A stretch of 64,000 nucleotides of DNA from Nocardia terrae (GCF_009760405.1 NZ_WRPP01000001.1:124001-188000), one strand, 5' to 3'; numbered from the stretch's first letter, positions 35,692-45,187 are shown. The notes: generated by a model not told the origin, from the letters alone. Translations and numbers: made by a program.

Positions 35692-36114
35692 ATGCACCCG
35701 TTCCGGAAGGCTGTCGAGGCTCGTGACGAGGCCGCGATCGAGGCTTTGCTGGCCGACGACGTCGTATTCACCAGTCCCGTCGCGTTCAAGCCGTATCCGG
35801 GTAAGGCCATCACCGCGGCGATCCTGCGCGGGGTGATGCGGGTGTTCGAGGACTTCCGCTACATCAAGGAGATCGGCGCGGAGGACGCCGCCGACCACGC
35901 TCTCGTCTTCGAGACGACCGTCGGGGGCAAGCGGATCACCGGGTGCGACTTCATCCACCTGAACGCCGACGGCAAGATCGACGAGTTCATGGTGATGGTG
36001 CGGCCGCTGTCGGGGGCGCAGGCGCTGGCCGAGGCGATGGGCGCGCAGTTCGAGCGAATTCAAAAAGAGGCGGTTGCGGAGATCGAACGGGCAGGCGGCG
36101 GTCTCGTGAACTGA
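35692..36114 (+). CDS. SnoaL/NTF2-like protein
   Basis: A 140-residue small protein of the NTF2-like fold: HPFRKAVEARDEAAIEALLADDVVFTSPVAFKPYPGKAITAAIL is the usual start, and HLNADGKIDEFMVMVRPLSG the C-terminal strand pair. Such proteins are small isomerases, cyclases or binding proteins; no partner gene reveals which. GAAGTGAGGCG precedes the ATG. A strong hairpin terminator with a T-rich tail follows the stop. Confidence 0.8.
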   Translation: MHPFRKAVEARDEAAIEALLADDVVFTSPVAFKPYPGKAITAAILRGVMRVFEDFRYIKEIGAEDAADHALVFETTVGGKRITGCDFIHLNADGKIDEFMVMVRPLSGAQALAEAMGAQFERIQKEAVAEIERAGGGLVN

Positions 36115-36119
36115 TGCGG

Positions 36120-36141
36120 CCGGGCCCGCCGCCGGGCCCGG
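36120..36141 (+). terminator. hairpin terminator after the SnoaL-like gene
   Basis: CCGGGCCCG-CCGC-CGGGCCCGG, perfect 9-bp stem with a 4-base loop, followed by TTTCC, 6 bases after the stop codon. Confidence 0.7.
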
Positions 36142-36186
36142 TTTCCTGGGATGATCCACGGACAGACACCGAAAGGCCGATCCGCC

Positions 36187-36969
36187 ATGACCAATGGCAG
36201 CTACACCCGCTATGTCGCCGTCGGCGACAGCCAGACCGAGGGTGTCGGCGACGGCGACGACCTGACCGGCCTGCGGGGATGGGCGGACCGGCTGGCCGAG
36301 CGACTCGCTCGCACCAATCCCGAACTGCGCTACGCCAATCTGGCCGTGCGCGGCAAGCTCGCCCACCAGATCCGGACCGATCAGCTGGACGCGGCGCTGG
36401 CGATGCGCCCGGATCTGGTCACCGTGCTGGCGGGCATGAACGATCTGCTGCGCCCGAACTTCGAACCCGACGTGATCGCCGGTCACGTGGAGGCCATGTT
36501 CGCGGCCTTCACCAAGGCCGGTGCGGTGGTGGGCACGCTGACCTTCCCCGATATCGCCGACAACATCCCGCTGGCCCGCCCGATTCGCGGCCGGATCGCC
36601 CTGCTCAACGACCGTATTCGCGCCGCCGCGCACCGGCACGGCGTGATCGTGGCCGAAACCGGTGGCCACGCCGTGGTTTCGGACCCGCGCATGTGGAATC
36701 CGGACCGCCTGCACGCCAGCCCGCTGGGCCACCAGCGCATCGCCGACGCCATGGCCGAGGCGCTGCGCCTGCCCGGCGCGGACGACTCCTGGACCCGCCC
36801 GCTGTTCCCCGCGCTGCCCGAGCCGGGCGTGCTGCGATCGATGGCGAACGAATTGCAGTGGGCGGCCGTGGCCCTGGGACCCTGGGTGATGCGGCGGCTG
36901 CGCGGGCTGTCCTCCGGCGACAATCGGTCGGCCAAGCGCCCCGACCCGCTGCCGGTGCTCATGCTCTGA
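36187..36969 (+). CDS. SGNH/GDSL hydrolase
   Basis: A 260-residue cytosolic SGNH hydrolase. Block I is VAVGDSQTEGVGD with the nucleophile Ser, block III has VLAGMNDLLRP, and block V is DRLHASPLGHQRIA with the catalytic Asp and His. No signal peptide. It cleaves esters or acyl groups from small molecules or carbohydrates. ATG at 36187 is chosen over an upstream start 12 codons earlier. A hairpin lies after the stop. Confidence 0.88.
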   Translation: MTNGSYTRYVAVGDSQTEGVGDGDDLTGLRGWADRLAERLARTNPELRYANLAVRGKLAHQIRTDQLDAALAMRPDLVTVLAGMNDLLRPNFEPDVIAGHVEAMFAAFTKAGAVVGTLTFPDIADNIPLARPIRGRIALLNDRIRAAAHRHGVIVAETGGHAVVSDPRMWNPDRLHASPLGHQRIADAMAEALRLPGADDSWTRPLFPALPEPGVLRSMANELQWAAVALGPWVMRRLRGLSSGDNRSAKRPDPLPVLML

Positions 36970-36970
36970 A

Positions 36971-37000
36971 TCCGGCAGTGAAACCGGTTCGGCTGCCGGA
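36971..37000 (+). terminator. hairpin after the SGNH hydrolase gene
   Basis: TCCGGCAG - 14 bases - CTGCCGGA, perfect 8-bp stem starting one base after the stop; the loop contains ACCGGT. No T tract, so terminator status is uncertain. Confidence 0.45.
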
Positions 37001-37046
37001 CAATCGACCCTGAGCCCAGCGGGGGGCGGGAAGGGTCGGTGCGACC

Positions 37047-38003
37047 ATGCTCATCGGCGACAATGCCCTGGCGGCGATCGGCCATACGCCGCTGGTCCGC
37101 CTGCACCGCGTGGTGCCGCCCGATTGCGCGGAGATCCTGGTGAAGGTGGAGGGCCAGAATCCCACCGGCAGCATGAAGGATCGCATGGCGCAGGCCGTGA
37201 TCGGCGTGGCCGAGCGGGACGGGCGATTGAAACCCGGTGGCACCGTGGTCGAATACACCGGCGGCAGCACGGGCGCGGCGCTGGCGCTGGTCTGCGCGGC
37301 CAAGGGCTATCGGCTGCGGATCGTCAGTTCGGCGGCGTTCAGCGCCGAGAAGCTCACGCAGATGGCGGCTTTCGGCGCGGAACTCACCCTGGTCCCGAGT
37401 CCGGACGGCATGTTCACCGAGCGCCTGTTCCGGGACATGATCGCCACGGCCGCCCGGCTCGGCCGCGAACCGGACACCTTCTGGACCGATCAGCTGCACA
37501 ACACCGACAGCATCACCGGCTATCACTCGATGGGCCAGGAGATCTGGGCGCAGACCGAGGGCCGGGTGGACGCGTTCGTGCAGGCGGTCGGCACCGCGGC
37601 CTCCCTGCGGGGCGCGGCCTCGCTGCTGCGCTATCACAAGCAGCGCAGGCTGCACGTGGTCGCGGTCGAGCCCGCGGAATCGCCGGTGCTCTCGGGCGGC
37701 GCACCGGGCGCGCATCGCATCGAGGGCATCGGCATCGGGTATCCGCCGCCGCTGTGGGATCCCACGCTGGTCGACGAGGTGATGGCCGTCTCGACCGCCG
37801 ACGCCGAAGCCATGGCCCGCCGCCTGGCCCGCGAGGAGGGCCTGTGCGCCGGCACCTCCTCGGGCGCGAACGTGCTGGCCGCCATCGAGATCGGCCGACG
37901 CCTGGGCGCGCGGGCGCGCGTGGTCACCGTCCTGGTGGACTCGGGCCTGAAATACCTGAGCACCCCGGTGTTCCGGCGCGAGGCTCAGACGTTGACGCCG
38001 TAA
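37047..38003 (+). CDS. cysteine synthase-family PLP enzyme
   Basis: A 318-residue fold type II PLP enzyme of the cysteine synthase/cystathionine beta-synthase family. The lysine is in NPTGSMKDRMA, the substrate loop is EYTGGSTGAALA, and the phosphate-binding loop is AVGTAASLRG, where GTGGT of typical CysK is altered to GTAAS. It could make cysteine or another beta-substituted alanine. No cysE neighbour. Its last 19 bases overlap the 3' end of the convergent terD-like gene. Confidence 0.82.
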   Translation: MLIGDNALAAIGHTPLVRLHRVVPPDCAEILVKVEGQNPTGSMKDRMAQAVIGVAERDGRLKPGGTVVEYTGGSTGAALALVCAAKGYRLRIVSSAAFSAEKLTQMAAFGAELTLVPSPDGMFTERLFRDMIATAARLGREPDTFWTDQLHNTDSITGYHSMGQEIWAQTEGRVDAFVQAVGTAASLRGAASLLRYHKQRRLHVVAVEPAESPVLSGGAPGAHRIEGIGIGYPPPLWDPTLVDEVMAVSTADAEAMARRLAREEGLCAGTSSGANVLAAIEIGRRLGARARVVTVLVDSGLKYLSTPVFRREAQTLTP

Positions 38004-38560
38004 TCCCGTGCGATACCGGCCAATCCGGAGGCGTAGCCCTGCCCGATGGCCCGGAACTTCCATTCGGGGCCGTGCCGATACAGCTCGCCGAACACCATGG
38101 CGGTCTCGGTCGAGGCGTCCTCGGTGAGGTCGAAGCGGGTCAGCTCCGAGCCGGTGGCGGCGTCGATCACCCGGATGTAGGCGTTGCGCACCTGCCCGAA
38201 AGCCTGCCGCCGCGTCTCGGCCTCGTAGATCGACACGGGGAAGAAGACATTGGTGATGTTCGGCGGCATGGCCGCCAGATCCAGGTTGATCACCTCGTCG
38301 TCGCCCTCGCCCTCACCGGTGAGGTTGTCGCCGGTGTGCTCGATGGTGCCCTCGGGGGAGCGCAGGTTGTTGTAGAACACGAAATGCTTGTCGGAGACGA
38401 CCCGCTGGTCGGGTCCGCAGGCCAGCGCGCTGGCGTCCAGGTCGAAATCGGCTCCCGTGGTGCTGCGTACGTCCCAGCCCAGGGCGACGGCCACCTTCGT
38501 CAGATTCGGCGCTTGTTTGGACAGTGAGACATTGCCGCCCTTGGCCAAACTCACACTCAT
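37985..38560 (-). CDS. TerD-family calcium-binding stress protein
   Basis: A 191-residue TerD domain protein of standard length. The start MSVSLAKGGNVSLSK is characteristic. The paired acidic loops GWDVRSTTGADFDLDASALAC and SDKHFVFYNNLRSPEGTIEHTGDNLTGEGEGDDEVINLDL would bind two calcium ions. These proteins belong to tellurite/stress-response complexes; no other ter genes are nearby. GGAAGG precedes ATG 38560; upstream in-frame codons have no similarity. Confidence 0.93.
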   Translation of the reverse strand: MSVSLAKGGNVSLSKQAPNLTKVAVALGWDVRSTTGADFDLDASALACGPDQRVVSDKHFVFYNNLRSPEGTIEHTGDNLTGEGEGDDEVINLDLAAMPPNITNVFFPVSIYEAETRRQAFGQVRNAYIRVIDAATGSELTRFDLTEDASTETAMVFGELYRHGPEWKFRAIGQGYASGLAGIARDYGVNV

Positions 38561-38679
38561 CGAATTGCCTTCCCTCAGGATCGGTTCATCCATGCCCCAT
38601 CGTCCTCGCGACGCGGCGCGTCGGCCAGCGAATAGGCGCGCCGGGGGCGGTTTCGCCTCGGATGTACCTGCACTCCAGG

Positions 38680-40449
38680 TCATCCGAGTGAGCGCAGGAA
38701 CTCCGCGAGATAGCGTCCGCTGTAGTCGGTGAGGCCGTTGTTCTGTACCGCGGCCGCGCCGATGGTGTCGATGTGGTTGTAGCCGGGCAGGGTCTGCACG
38801 ATGGCGGTCTGGGGGACCGGGAACACCAGGCCGGGGCCGAATTGCACGACGCTGTCACCGGCCCAGAGCACCAGGTTCGGTTTGGTGCGTTCCATGCCGT
38901 GGTAGCGCAGCTCGCCCATGTCGCCGGTGCGGGCGCCGCCGTAGCCCGCGGCGATGTCGAGGACCACGCGCAGCGGGAAGTAGGTCTCCCAGTAGGCGTA
39001 GGGGCCGCCGGAGCCCAATTGCCGTGCCACGTCGCGGATGTCGGCGACCTCGTGGCCGGGGGCGGTGTAGGGCACGCCCTGGACGTTGTCGTAGTTCCGC
39101 CAGGTGTAGAGCACCGACCGGTCGGATGGTGCGTAGCGTTCCTGCGGCCCCGCCGACAGACGCAGGTAGTTGCCGAGAATCGGAATCTGGGTCGCGGAAC
39201 CGGGATTGGGGAAGCTCTTGGGCCGCACCGGCCCGCCGTCGAGCACGCCCATACCCTGCTGCAGGAGTTCGAAGTTGCAGGAGTTGTTGTCCAGCAGCTC
39301 GCCGAGCAGGGCGGTATTGGTGAACCGGTAGTCGCGCAGGGTCCCGGTGCCGTCCGCGCCATCGGTGGCGAAATCGGCCCAGGTCGAGGCGAACAGGAAG
39401 TTCAGGGTGGAGTCGATCTCGAAGTCGTGCGGAAGGTGCGCCAGCAGGTGGCTTTCCCCGTCGGGGTCCAGATGCGCGGCCAGTCCGGCGAGACGGTAGA
39501 TCAGGAACGCCTTGGTCCCGATGACCGGCGTCGCGCCGAGGATGCGCGGGAGCAGGCCGATGTTCTGGGTCGCCTTCAGCACATCGTTGACCGGCGAGAT
39601 GATCGCATTGGTGAGATCGTGCAGGAACGGGGTGTTCTGGATGGCGACCGGGTCCGAGGACACCATCGAATCCTGGGACACGAAGGCCGCGCACTGGCTG
39701 TAGCCCGCGGCGTCGGGGTCACCGTTGCCGAAATCCCAGTCGGCGAAGAAGCCGGTGACCAGCCCGCCCATCGAAATGCCGGTGCACACGTACTTGTGCT
39801 GGCGCACAAGCTGATCCGGGATCTCGTGCAGCATGATCTCGTACTGGTCGCGCAGCACCCGCTCGAGCCCCATGGAGTCGAGCACTGCCAGATCCTGGGA
39901 GTTCTTGAACCCCGGGAACACTCGCCCGTCGATGGGCATGCCGTTGAAGTAGTAGTCGACGGCGTCCAGGTAGTTCCCGGTCTTCAGCGCATAGTCGAAT
40001 CCCGTCGTCTCGTCGAGGCAGCTGCTGCGCCGGGCCATGGCCCAGAACTCCACCTTGCGGCCCAGCTGCGCCGCCGAGCGCACGGTATTGGCGGCCACAC
40101 TGTCGGAATTCATTGCGCCGCCGTCGAATCCCTGCTGCTGCACCACCACCGAATCGGCGTCCGCCGAATCCGTCGGTCCGTCGGCCGCGCGATAGCGCAG
40201 GAACCCGGCCCGATCGCACTCCGGCGGATGCGCGGGCGCGTTCGGCGGCAACGGCAGCAGAAAACTGACCTGCGAGACGATCACGCCGTCCCTGTCGTCC
40301 AGGACCGTTTCCTGCCGATCGGTCGCCGCACTGACCGGCGCGACCGCGTGCGCCCGAGCCCCCAGGGGCGAAATCAGCGCGGCCACCGTCCCCGCGGCCA
40401 CCGCGACCGTCCCCCAGCCCAACGAAATTCTCACGAACAGCATCGTCAC
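38680..40449 (-). CDS. large secreted alpha/beta hydrolase of unknown specificity
   Basis: A 589-residue exported protein. Signal peptide to about residue 35 (ISPLGARAHA). The nucleophile elbow is GISMGG (Ser226), with an Asp in DWDFGNGDPDAAG and a C-terminal His in GYNHIDTIG. It is longer than ordinary lipases owing to an insertion between the elbow and the His. The N-terminal third has four Cys. I recognise the fold but not a named family. GTG at 40449 or ATG two codons later can start it. Confidence 0.7.
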   Translation of the reverse strand: MTMLFVRISLGWGTVAVAAGTVAALISPLGARAHAVAPVSAATDRQETVLDDRDGVIVSQVSFLLPLPPNAPAHPPECDRAGFLRYRAADGPTDSADADSVVVQQQGFDGGAMNSDSVAANTVRSAAQLGRKVEFWAMARRSSCLDETTGFDYALKTGNYLDAVDYYFNGMPIDGRVFPGFKNSQDLAVLDSMGLERVLRDQYEIMLHEIPDQLVRQHKYVCTGISMGGLVTGFFADWDFGNGDPDAAGYSQCAAFVSQDSMVSSDPVAIQNTPFLHDLTNAIISPVNDVLKATQNIGLLPRILGATPVIGTKAFLIYRLAGLAAHLDPDGESHLLAHLPHDFEIDSTLNFLFASTWADFATDGADGTGTLRDYRFTNTALLGELLDNNSCNFELLQQGMGVLDGGPVRPKSFPNPGSATQIPILGNYLRLSAGPQERYAPSDRSVLYTWRNYDNVQGVPYTAPGHEVADIRDVARQLGSGGPYAYWETYFPLRVVLDIAAGYGGARTGDMGELRYHGMERTKPNLVLWAGDSVVQFGPGLVFPVPQTAIVQTLPGYNHIDTIGAAAVQNNGLTDYSGRYLAEFLRSLG

Positions 40450-40639
40450 CAGCCGGGATGTCCGCGGTCATTGGGCAGTGCGAAAGCAAACGATCCCCAC
40501 CGCTGTGAACAATTCCGAATCCCGCGAGAACGGGCTCGGCGGTCGGGGTCGTTGCGCTAGGTTGCCCGCCCCGAGGATGAGGACGGTGTCCGGGGATTCC
40601 CCGATGCGTAGAGGCCGGTCGGGTTTTTAGGGTCGGTGT

Positions 40640-41800
40640 ATGCGAATGAATCCGTTTCTCGGGCGTCACCGGTGGCGATCTGTCGTGCCGGCGGTCGCGG
40701 CTTGCCTGGCCTTGGCGGCGGTAGCCGGATGCGGTGGGCGCACGGCGAAATCGGACCCGGCCACGCCGTTGCCCGCGCAGGTCACCGATGCGCTCACCGA
40801 TCTGGTCGGGTCCGGGCTGCCAGCGGCGCAGGCGGTGATCAGCGGCCCGGAGGGAACGCGGACCGCCACCGCGGGGACCGGATACGTCGAAGGGTCTCAC
40901 TTCCGAATCGGCAGTGTCACCAAGAGCTTCGTCGCGACGGTCGTGCTGCAACTCGTGGGCGAGGGCTCGGTGGAACTCGAGGCTCCGATCGAGAAGTACC
41001 TGCCGGGGGTCGTACAGGGGAACGGCAATGACGGGAACCGGATCACGGTGCACCAATTGCTCCAGCACACCAGTGGATTGGCGGACTTCGCGCCCGAGGA
41101 TCCCAGCGAGAAGCAGCCGCAGCAACTGGATCAGATGTCGGACGGCAAGGCGTACCGCGATCTCGGACCGGCCGATCTGGTCGGCATCGCGATGACCATG
41201 CCGCCGCAATTCGAGCCCGGGGCGCAATTCCGGTACACCAACACCAATTACGTGCTGCTCGGGATGATGGTCGAACGCCTCACGGGTCGGCCGCTCGCGA
41301 CCGAGATCAGCCGCCGGATTCTGGATCCGCTGGCCATGCGCGACACCTATCTCCCCGTGCCCGGCGAAACCGGTCTGCGCGAACCGCATCCGACCGGGTT
41401 CCACAAGGTCGACGGCACGTGGGCCGACATCACCGATATCGAGGCGGCGTGGACCGGCGCGGCCGGAGCGATCGTCTCCACCGGCCCCGATCTCAACCGC
41501 TTCACCACTGCGCTGATCACCGGGAAGCTGCTGCCGCAGGCCCAGCTCGACCTCATGAAGAACACCGTTCCGATGACGCCCGACGGGGCGATGGCCTACG
41601 GCCTCGGTCTCATCCGGCTCCAACTCCCGTGCCAGAACCGGACCGCGGAGGCTTGGGGCCACGCGGGCGGCATCCCGGGGTTCAGCACCCTCGCGGTCGC
41701 CACTCCCGGCGGCACCGCGATCGCCGTCAGCGTCAACACCGAGGAAACCAACGACCACTTCTCCCCGGCTCTGACCGCCATCGTCTGCGCGGTCGCCTGA
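40640..41800 (+). CDS. beta-lactamase-fold serine hydrolase lipoprotein
   Basis: A 386-residue class C beta-lactamase/DD-peptidase-fold hydrolase. Lipobox AVAGC (Cys31) implies a membrane-anchored lipoprotein. The three active-site motifs are SxxK at 92-95 (SVTK), YTN (in FRYTNTNY) and HAGG (replacing KTG). Motif 3 with His is typical of esterases and D-aminopeptidase-like members, so beta-lactam resistance should not be assumed. A very strong terminator follows. Confidence 0.88.
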   Translation: MRMNPFLGRHRWRSVVPAVAACLALAAVAGCGGRTAKSDPATPLPAQVTDALTDLVGSGLPAAQAVISGPEGTRTATAGTGYVEGSHFRIGSVTKSFVATVVLQLVGEGSVELEAPIEKYLPGVVQGNGNDGNRITVHQLLQHTSGLADFAPEDPSEKQPQQLDQMSDGKAYRDLGPADLVGIAMTMPPQFEPGAQFRYTNTNYVLLGMMVERLTGRPLATEISRRILDPLAMRDTYLPVPGETGLREPHPTGFHKVDGTWADITDIEAAWTGAAGAIVSTGPDLNRFTTALITGKLLPQAQLDLMKNTVPMTPDGAMAYGLGLIRLQLPCQNRTAEAWGHAGGIPGFSTLAVATPGGTAIAVSVNTEETNDHFSPALTAIVCAVA

Positions 41801-41807
41801 CTGACGG

Positions 41808-41847
41808 CCGTCCTCGGCCCGGTCCGTGGGGACCGGGCCGAGGACGG
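41808..41847. terminator. 18-bp perfect-stem terminator
   Basis: Arms CCGTCCTCGGCCCGGTCC (41808-41825) and its exact complement (41830-41847), loop GTGG, in the gap between the convergent serine hydrolase and oleate hydratase genes. No T tract; can serve both strands. Confidence 0.85.
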
Positions 41848-41855
41848 GACGGGGA

Positions 41856-43619
41856 CTACTTGCCGATAACGCCGTACTGGGTGAGCAGCTCACCGATCTC
41901 GTTGTTGCCGAGCCGCTTCGCCAGGCCGCGCCACAGCAGGTCGGGGCCGGGCAGGGTGACCGGGTCGCCGTCGCGCAGGCGGGCCATGGCGGCCAGCAGG
42001 GTGCGGACGTCGTAGGTGGAGTCGAAGACCTCGGGGACGCCGCGTTCGATATCGAGGAGCTGGTACGCGGCCTCCATGCCGGTGCGGACCGAGTACTCGG
42101 TGGTGAAGATGCAGTCGCGCGAGGTCTCGGCGAACTGGCCGATGAAGGCGAAGTTGGTCGCGCCCTCGGGAACCACCTGGGGGCGGTCGCCCGCCTTGCG
42201 GGGCATGAAGAAGGCGGTGATGTAGGGCATCATGACCGGCACGCACTTGGCCGCATCAGCGGCCAGTTCAGCGATATCGGCCTCGGGAACACCCAAGTGG
42301 TACAGCCATTCCTGGGTGATCTCCTCGCCCGTGCACTCCTGCATCGTCTTCTTCACGTAGTCGCCGGGCTTGTCGACGAACAGCGAGTAGACCCAGACCA
42401 CGATCTGGTCCTTGGGCTGCTGCTTGAAGTGCGGCTGACGGTTGACCGTCCAGCTCATCAGCCAGCTGGAGTCCTTGACGGTGACGATGCCGCCGGTGAC
42501 CACCTTGCCGCTGAAGGGATCCCGCTTGCAGATCTTCTGAATGTAGTCGGGGATGCGCTGATCCAGCGTGGTGACGGTGGCCGACTCCCACTTGGTCTCG
42601 GGGATGTGCCCGCCGAAGACGTCCGGGTTGCCGAAAGCCTGGTCCTTCGCGGCGATTCGACGCCACAGGTCCCAGGCGGGCGCGGGACCCTCGTTGAGCT
42701 TGGCGGGCGTGTGCTGGTCGCCCTCGTCGGAATTCTCGGTGAGCGAGCCGATGGTCATCAGCACCAGATCGTCGGGCCCCAGGTCGACCCCGCCCTCGAC
42801 GCCCTCGGAGATCCAGTGAATCCTGGTGGCCTGCTTGCGCTTCGCGGTGATATCGAAGTCGACGTCGGTGACCGTGGTGTCGAACTTGAAGGTCACGCCC
42901 TGGTCCAGCAGCCAGCGGTAGAGCGGCAGCACCAGCGACTCGTACTGGTTGTACTTGGTGAACTTCAGCGCCGAGAAGTCCGGTAGGCCGCCGATGTGGT
43001 GGATGAACCGGTGTAGGTACAGCTTCATCTCCAGCGCGCTGTGCCAGTCCTCGAAGGCGAACATGGTGCGCCAGTACATCCAGAAGTTGCTCTCGAAGAA
43101 GTCCTTCGAGAACACCTCGTTGATGCGCTTGCCCTCCATCTCCTCACGGGTGGCGAGGAAGATCTTGGTGATGTCCTTCTGCGCCTTGTCGTTCAGCGTG
43201 AAGAGGTTCTTGGTCTGGGCGCTCTGCCCGCGATTGACGGTGGCGCGCTCGAGGGAGAAGTTCGGGTCGTCCTTGTTCAGCCAGTAGAACTCGTCGAGCA
43301 CACTCGCGCCGTCGACCTCGATGGACGGAACGCTCCGGAAGAGATCCCACAGACATTCGAAGTGGTTCTCCATCTCGCGGCCACCGCGAATGACGAAACC
43401 CTTCTTCGGTTCCTTGATGCCGTCGAGCGCGCCGCCCGGCAGTTTCAGCTCTTCCAGAATGGTGATCTTGTTACCGGGCATCTGCCCGTCGCGGATGAGG
43501 AAGGCCGCGCCGGAGAGCGAGGCCAGGCCCGAGCCGACGAACCACGCCGTCTTGCCGTCCACGTTCGCGGGCTTGCGCGGACGGGCGAACGCCTCGTAAT
43601 TGCCACTGCTGTAGTACAT
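41856..43619 (-). CDS. ohyA: oleate hydratase
   Basis: A 587-residue FAD-containing fatty acid hydratase that adds water to the cis-9 double bond of oleate to give 10-hydroxystearate. The FAD loop is FVGSGLASLSGAAFLI at residues 27-42. The active-site region RGGREMENHFECLWDL (Glu and Tyr/His neighbourhood) and the conserved MYWRTMFAFEDWHSALEMKLYLHRFIHHI and QFAETSRDCIFTTEYSVRTGMEAAYQLL are diagnostic, and the length matches the family. It follows a TetR and a hydroxyacyl-CoA dehydrogenase gene on the same strand, suggesting a regulated hydroxy-fatty-acid operon. It may detoxify host or environmental unsaturated fatty acids. Confidence 0.95.
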   Translation of the reverse strand: MYYSSGNYEAFARPRKPANVDGKTAWFVGSGLASLSGAAFLIRDGQMPGNKITILEELKLPGGALDGIKEPKKGFVIRGGREMENHFECLWDLFRSVPSIEVDGASVLDEFYWLNKDDPNFSLERATVNRGQSAQTKNLFTLNDKAQKDITKIFLATREEMEGKRINEVFSKDFFESNFWMYWRTMFAFEDWHSALEMKLYLHRFIHHIGGLPDFSALKFTKYNQYESLVLPLYRWLLDQGVTFKFDTTVTDVDFDITAKRKQATRIHWISEGVEGGVDLGPDDLVLMTIGSLTENSDEGDQHTPAKLNEGPAPAWDLWRRIAAKDQAFGNPDVFGGHIPETKWESATVTTLDQRIPDYIQKICKRDPFSGKVVTGGIVTVKDSSWLMSWTVNRQPHFKQQPKDQIVVWVYSLFVDKPGDYVKKTMQECTGEEITQEWLYHLGVPEADIAELAADAAKCVPVMMPYITAFFMPRKAGDRPQVVPEGATNFAFIGQFAETSRDCIFTTEYSVRTGMEAAYQLLDIERGVPEVFDSTYDVRTLLAAMARLRDGDPVTLPGPDLLWRGLAKRLGNNEIGELLTQYGVIGK

Positions 43620-43676
43620 AAGAACTCCTATCCCTGAAATTGGTCCCGAAGTGCTTGCGCTGCCGTGGATCTCGGC

Positions 43677-44531
43677 TCAGTACTTGTAGAACCCCTCTCC
43701 GGTCGCGATCCCGAGCTTGCCCTGGTCGATGTAATTGGTCTTGAGCCACTGCGCGATTCGCTGCGAGGTCTCGTCGCCGTTGACCATGATGTTGTAGGGC
43801 GTGGTCAGGCCGATGATGTCGAGGATCCGGAACGGCCCGGCCGGTGCGCCGGTCCCGATGGTCCAGGTCTTGTCCACGTCCTCGGGGCTCGCGTATCCGC
43901 CCTCGGCCAGGTTCATGGCGGCGTCGAGCAGCGGCACCAGCAGCGAGTTCAGGACGTATCCGGCCTTCTCCTTGTGCAATTCGATCGGCACCATGCCGAT
44001 GGCGGTGGCGAAGTCGACCACCGCCTGATACACGGCCGGATCGGTGTCGACGGTGCCCATGACCTCGGCGGTATTGAAGTGCCACACCTGATTCGCGAAG
44101 TGCAGCGCCAGGAACCGGTCCGGCCGGCCGGTGAAATCCTTCATGGCGCTGGGCAGCAGCGTGGAGGAGTTGGTGGCGAAAATCGTGCGCTCGGGCGCGA
44201 GCTTGCCCAGCTTCTCGTAGGTGTCCTGCTTGATGGCGAGCACCTCCGGCACCGCCTCGATCACCAGGTCGGCGTCGGAGACCGCCTGTGCCAGATCGGA
44301 AGTCAGCGCGATGCCCGCCGCGGTGGCCTCGGCCTTGCCGTCCGCGCCGCCCGCCACCTGCTCGCGGTAGACCGCGGCCAGCTTGTCGAAGCGTCCGCGC
44401 GCGGCGGTCAGCGCGTCCTCGGTGATGTCGTAGGCGGTGACGTCGAATCCGCGGAACGCGGTCTGGAATGCGATCTGGGAACCGAGCACGCCGGTCCCGA
44501 GCACGGTGACCTTGCGGATGTCGATGCTCAT
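43677..44531 (-). CDS. 3-hydroxyacyl-CoA dehydrogenase (3-hydroxybutyryl-CoA dehydrogenase type)
   Basis: A 284-residue NAD-dependent dehydrogenase. The Rossmann loop is VLGTGVLGSQIA, the catalytic region ALHFANQVWHFNTAEVM carries the His and nearby Glu, and the C-terminal helical domain includes LDIIGLTTPYNI. Classical members have HFFNP; here it reads HFANQ, so specificity may differ. ATG at 44531 is set by GGGAGG eight bases before; ATG at 44537 would give an ATGA overlap with the upstream tetR stop. Middle gene of the TetR-HADH-oleate hydratase operon. Confidence 0.88.
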   Translation of the reverse strand: MSIDIRKVTVLGTGVLGSQIAFQTAFRGFDVTAYDITEDALTAARGRFDKLAAVYREQVAGGADGKAEATAAGIALTSDLAQAVSDADLVIEAVPEVLAIKQDTYEKLGKLAPERTIFATNSSTLLPSAMKDFTGRPDRFLALHFANQVWHFNTAEVMGTVDTDPAVYQAVVDFATAIGMVPIELHKEKAGYVLNSLLVPLLDAAMNLAEGGYASPEDVDKTWTIGTGAPAGPFRILDIIGLTTPYNIMVNGDETSQRIAQWLKTNYIDQGKLGIATGEGFYKY

Positions 44532-44533
44532 TG

Positions 44534-45187
44534 TCATTGCCTCCCTAGGGATGTGAAGAATCCAGCGATGATTTGCGCGATCTGCGAACGCAGATCCGCC
44601 ATGGCGTCGTGACCGGGATGCGCCCCGGTGGACGGTTGTACGAGAGCCAGATGCAGGGCGGCGAACACGCTGCGTCCGGCCAGGCGCGCCTGCTCTTCGA
44701 CCGGGCCCGCATCGATGCCGCGCGCGCGGGCGTCGGCGACGAGCCGCTCGGCGATCATGGATTCCAGCCGCGCGACCAGGGCCAGACCCTCGGACCGGTA
44801 CTTGTCCGTCGGCGACCCGAACAGCAGTTCGCGCTGGTAGGCGATGGTGTTCTCGGGTCGCTGCTCCGCGGTGCGCAGCAGCGGCCGCACCATCGCGAAC
44901 ACCGCGGTGAGGGAGTCGGTCCGCGCCCGCGCCTCGGCAGCGCCGTCCTCGAGCGCGGTGCGCAACTCCTCGTTGTAAACCATGAGCAGCAGTTCGCCTT
45001 TGGAGGCCGCGTACCGGAACAGCGTCCCGGCGGCGATATCGGCCCGGTCGGAGATCTGCTGCGTGGTCGTGCCATCGAATCCGTGTTCAGCAAACATGGC
45101 TGCGGCGGCGTCGAAGATCCGCGACTGCTTGTCGTGCATCTTCCGCTGCCTTCGGGTGACGTGCACCGATCTGGCCTGCGCGACCAT
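44534..45187 (-). CDS. TetR-family transcriptional regulator of the hydratase operon
   Basis: A 217-residue TetR protein with the HTH QSRIFDAAAAMFAEHGFDGTTTQQISDRADIAAGTLFRYAASKGELLL. The C-terminal domain belongs to a broad helical class with no obvious ligand. GGAGGTGTCCG precedes ATG 45187, and a start 7 codons earlier is less likely. It heads the operon with the dehydrogenase and oleate hydratase genes, and is divergent from the molybdoenzyme across a 26-bp near-perfect inverted repeat. Confidence 0.9.
   Translation of the reverse strand: MVAQARSVHVTRRQRKMHDKQSRIFDAAAAMFAEHGFDGTTTQQISDRADIAAGTLFRYAASKGELLLMVYNEELRTALEDGAAEARARTDSLTAVFAMVRPLLRTAEQRPENTIAYQRELLFGSPTDKYRSEGLALVARLESMIAERLVADARARGIDAGPVEEQARLAGRSVFAALHLALVQPSTGAHPGHDAMADLRSQIAQIIAGFFTSLGRQ

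Noticed and set aside
40640..41800. Beta-lactamase conferring antibiotic resistance
   Set aside because: Third motif is HAGG rather than KTG, which fits esterase/peptidase-like members; resistance cannot be claimed.
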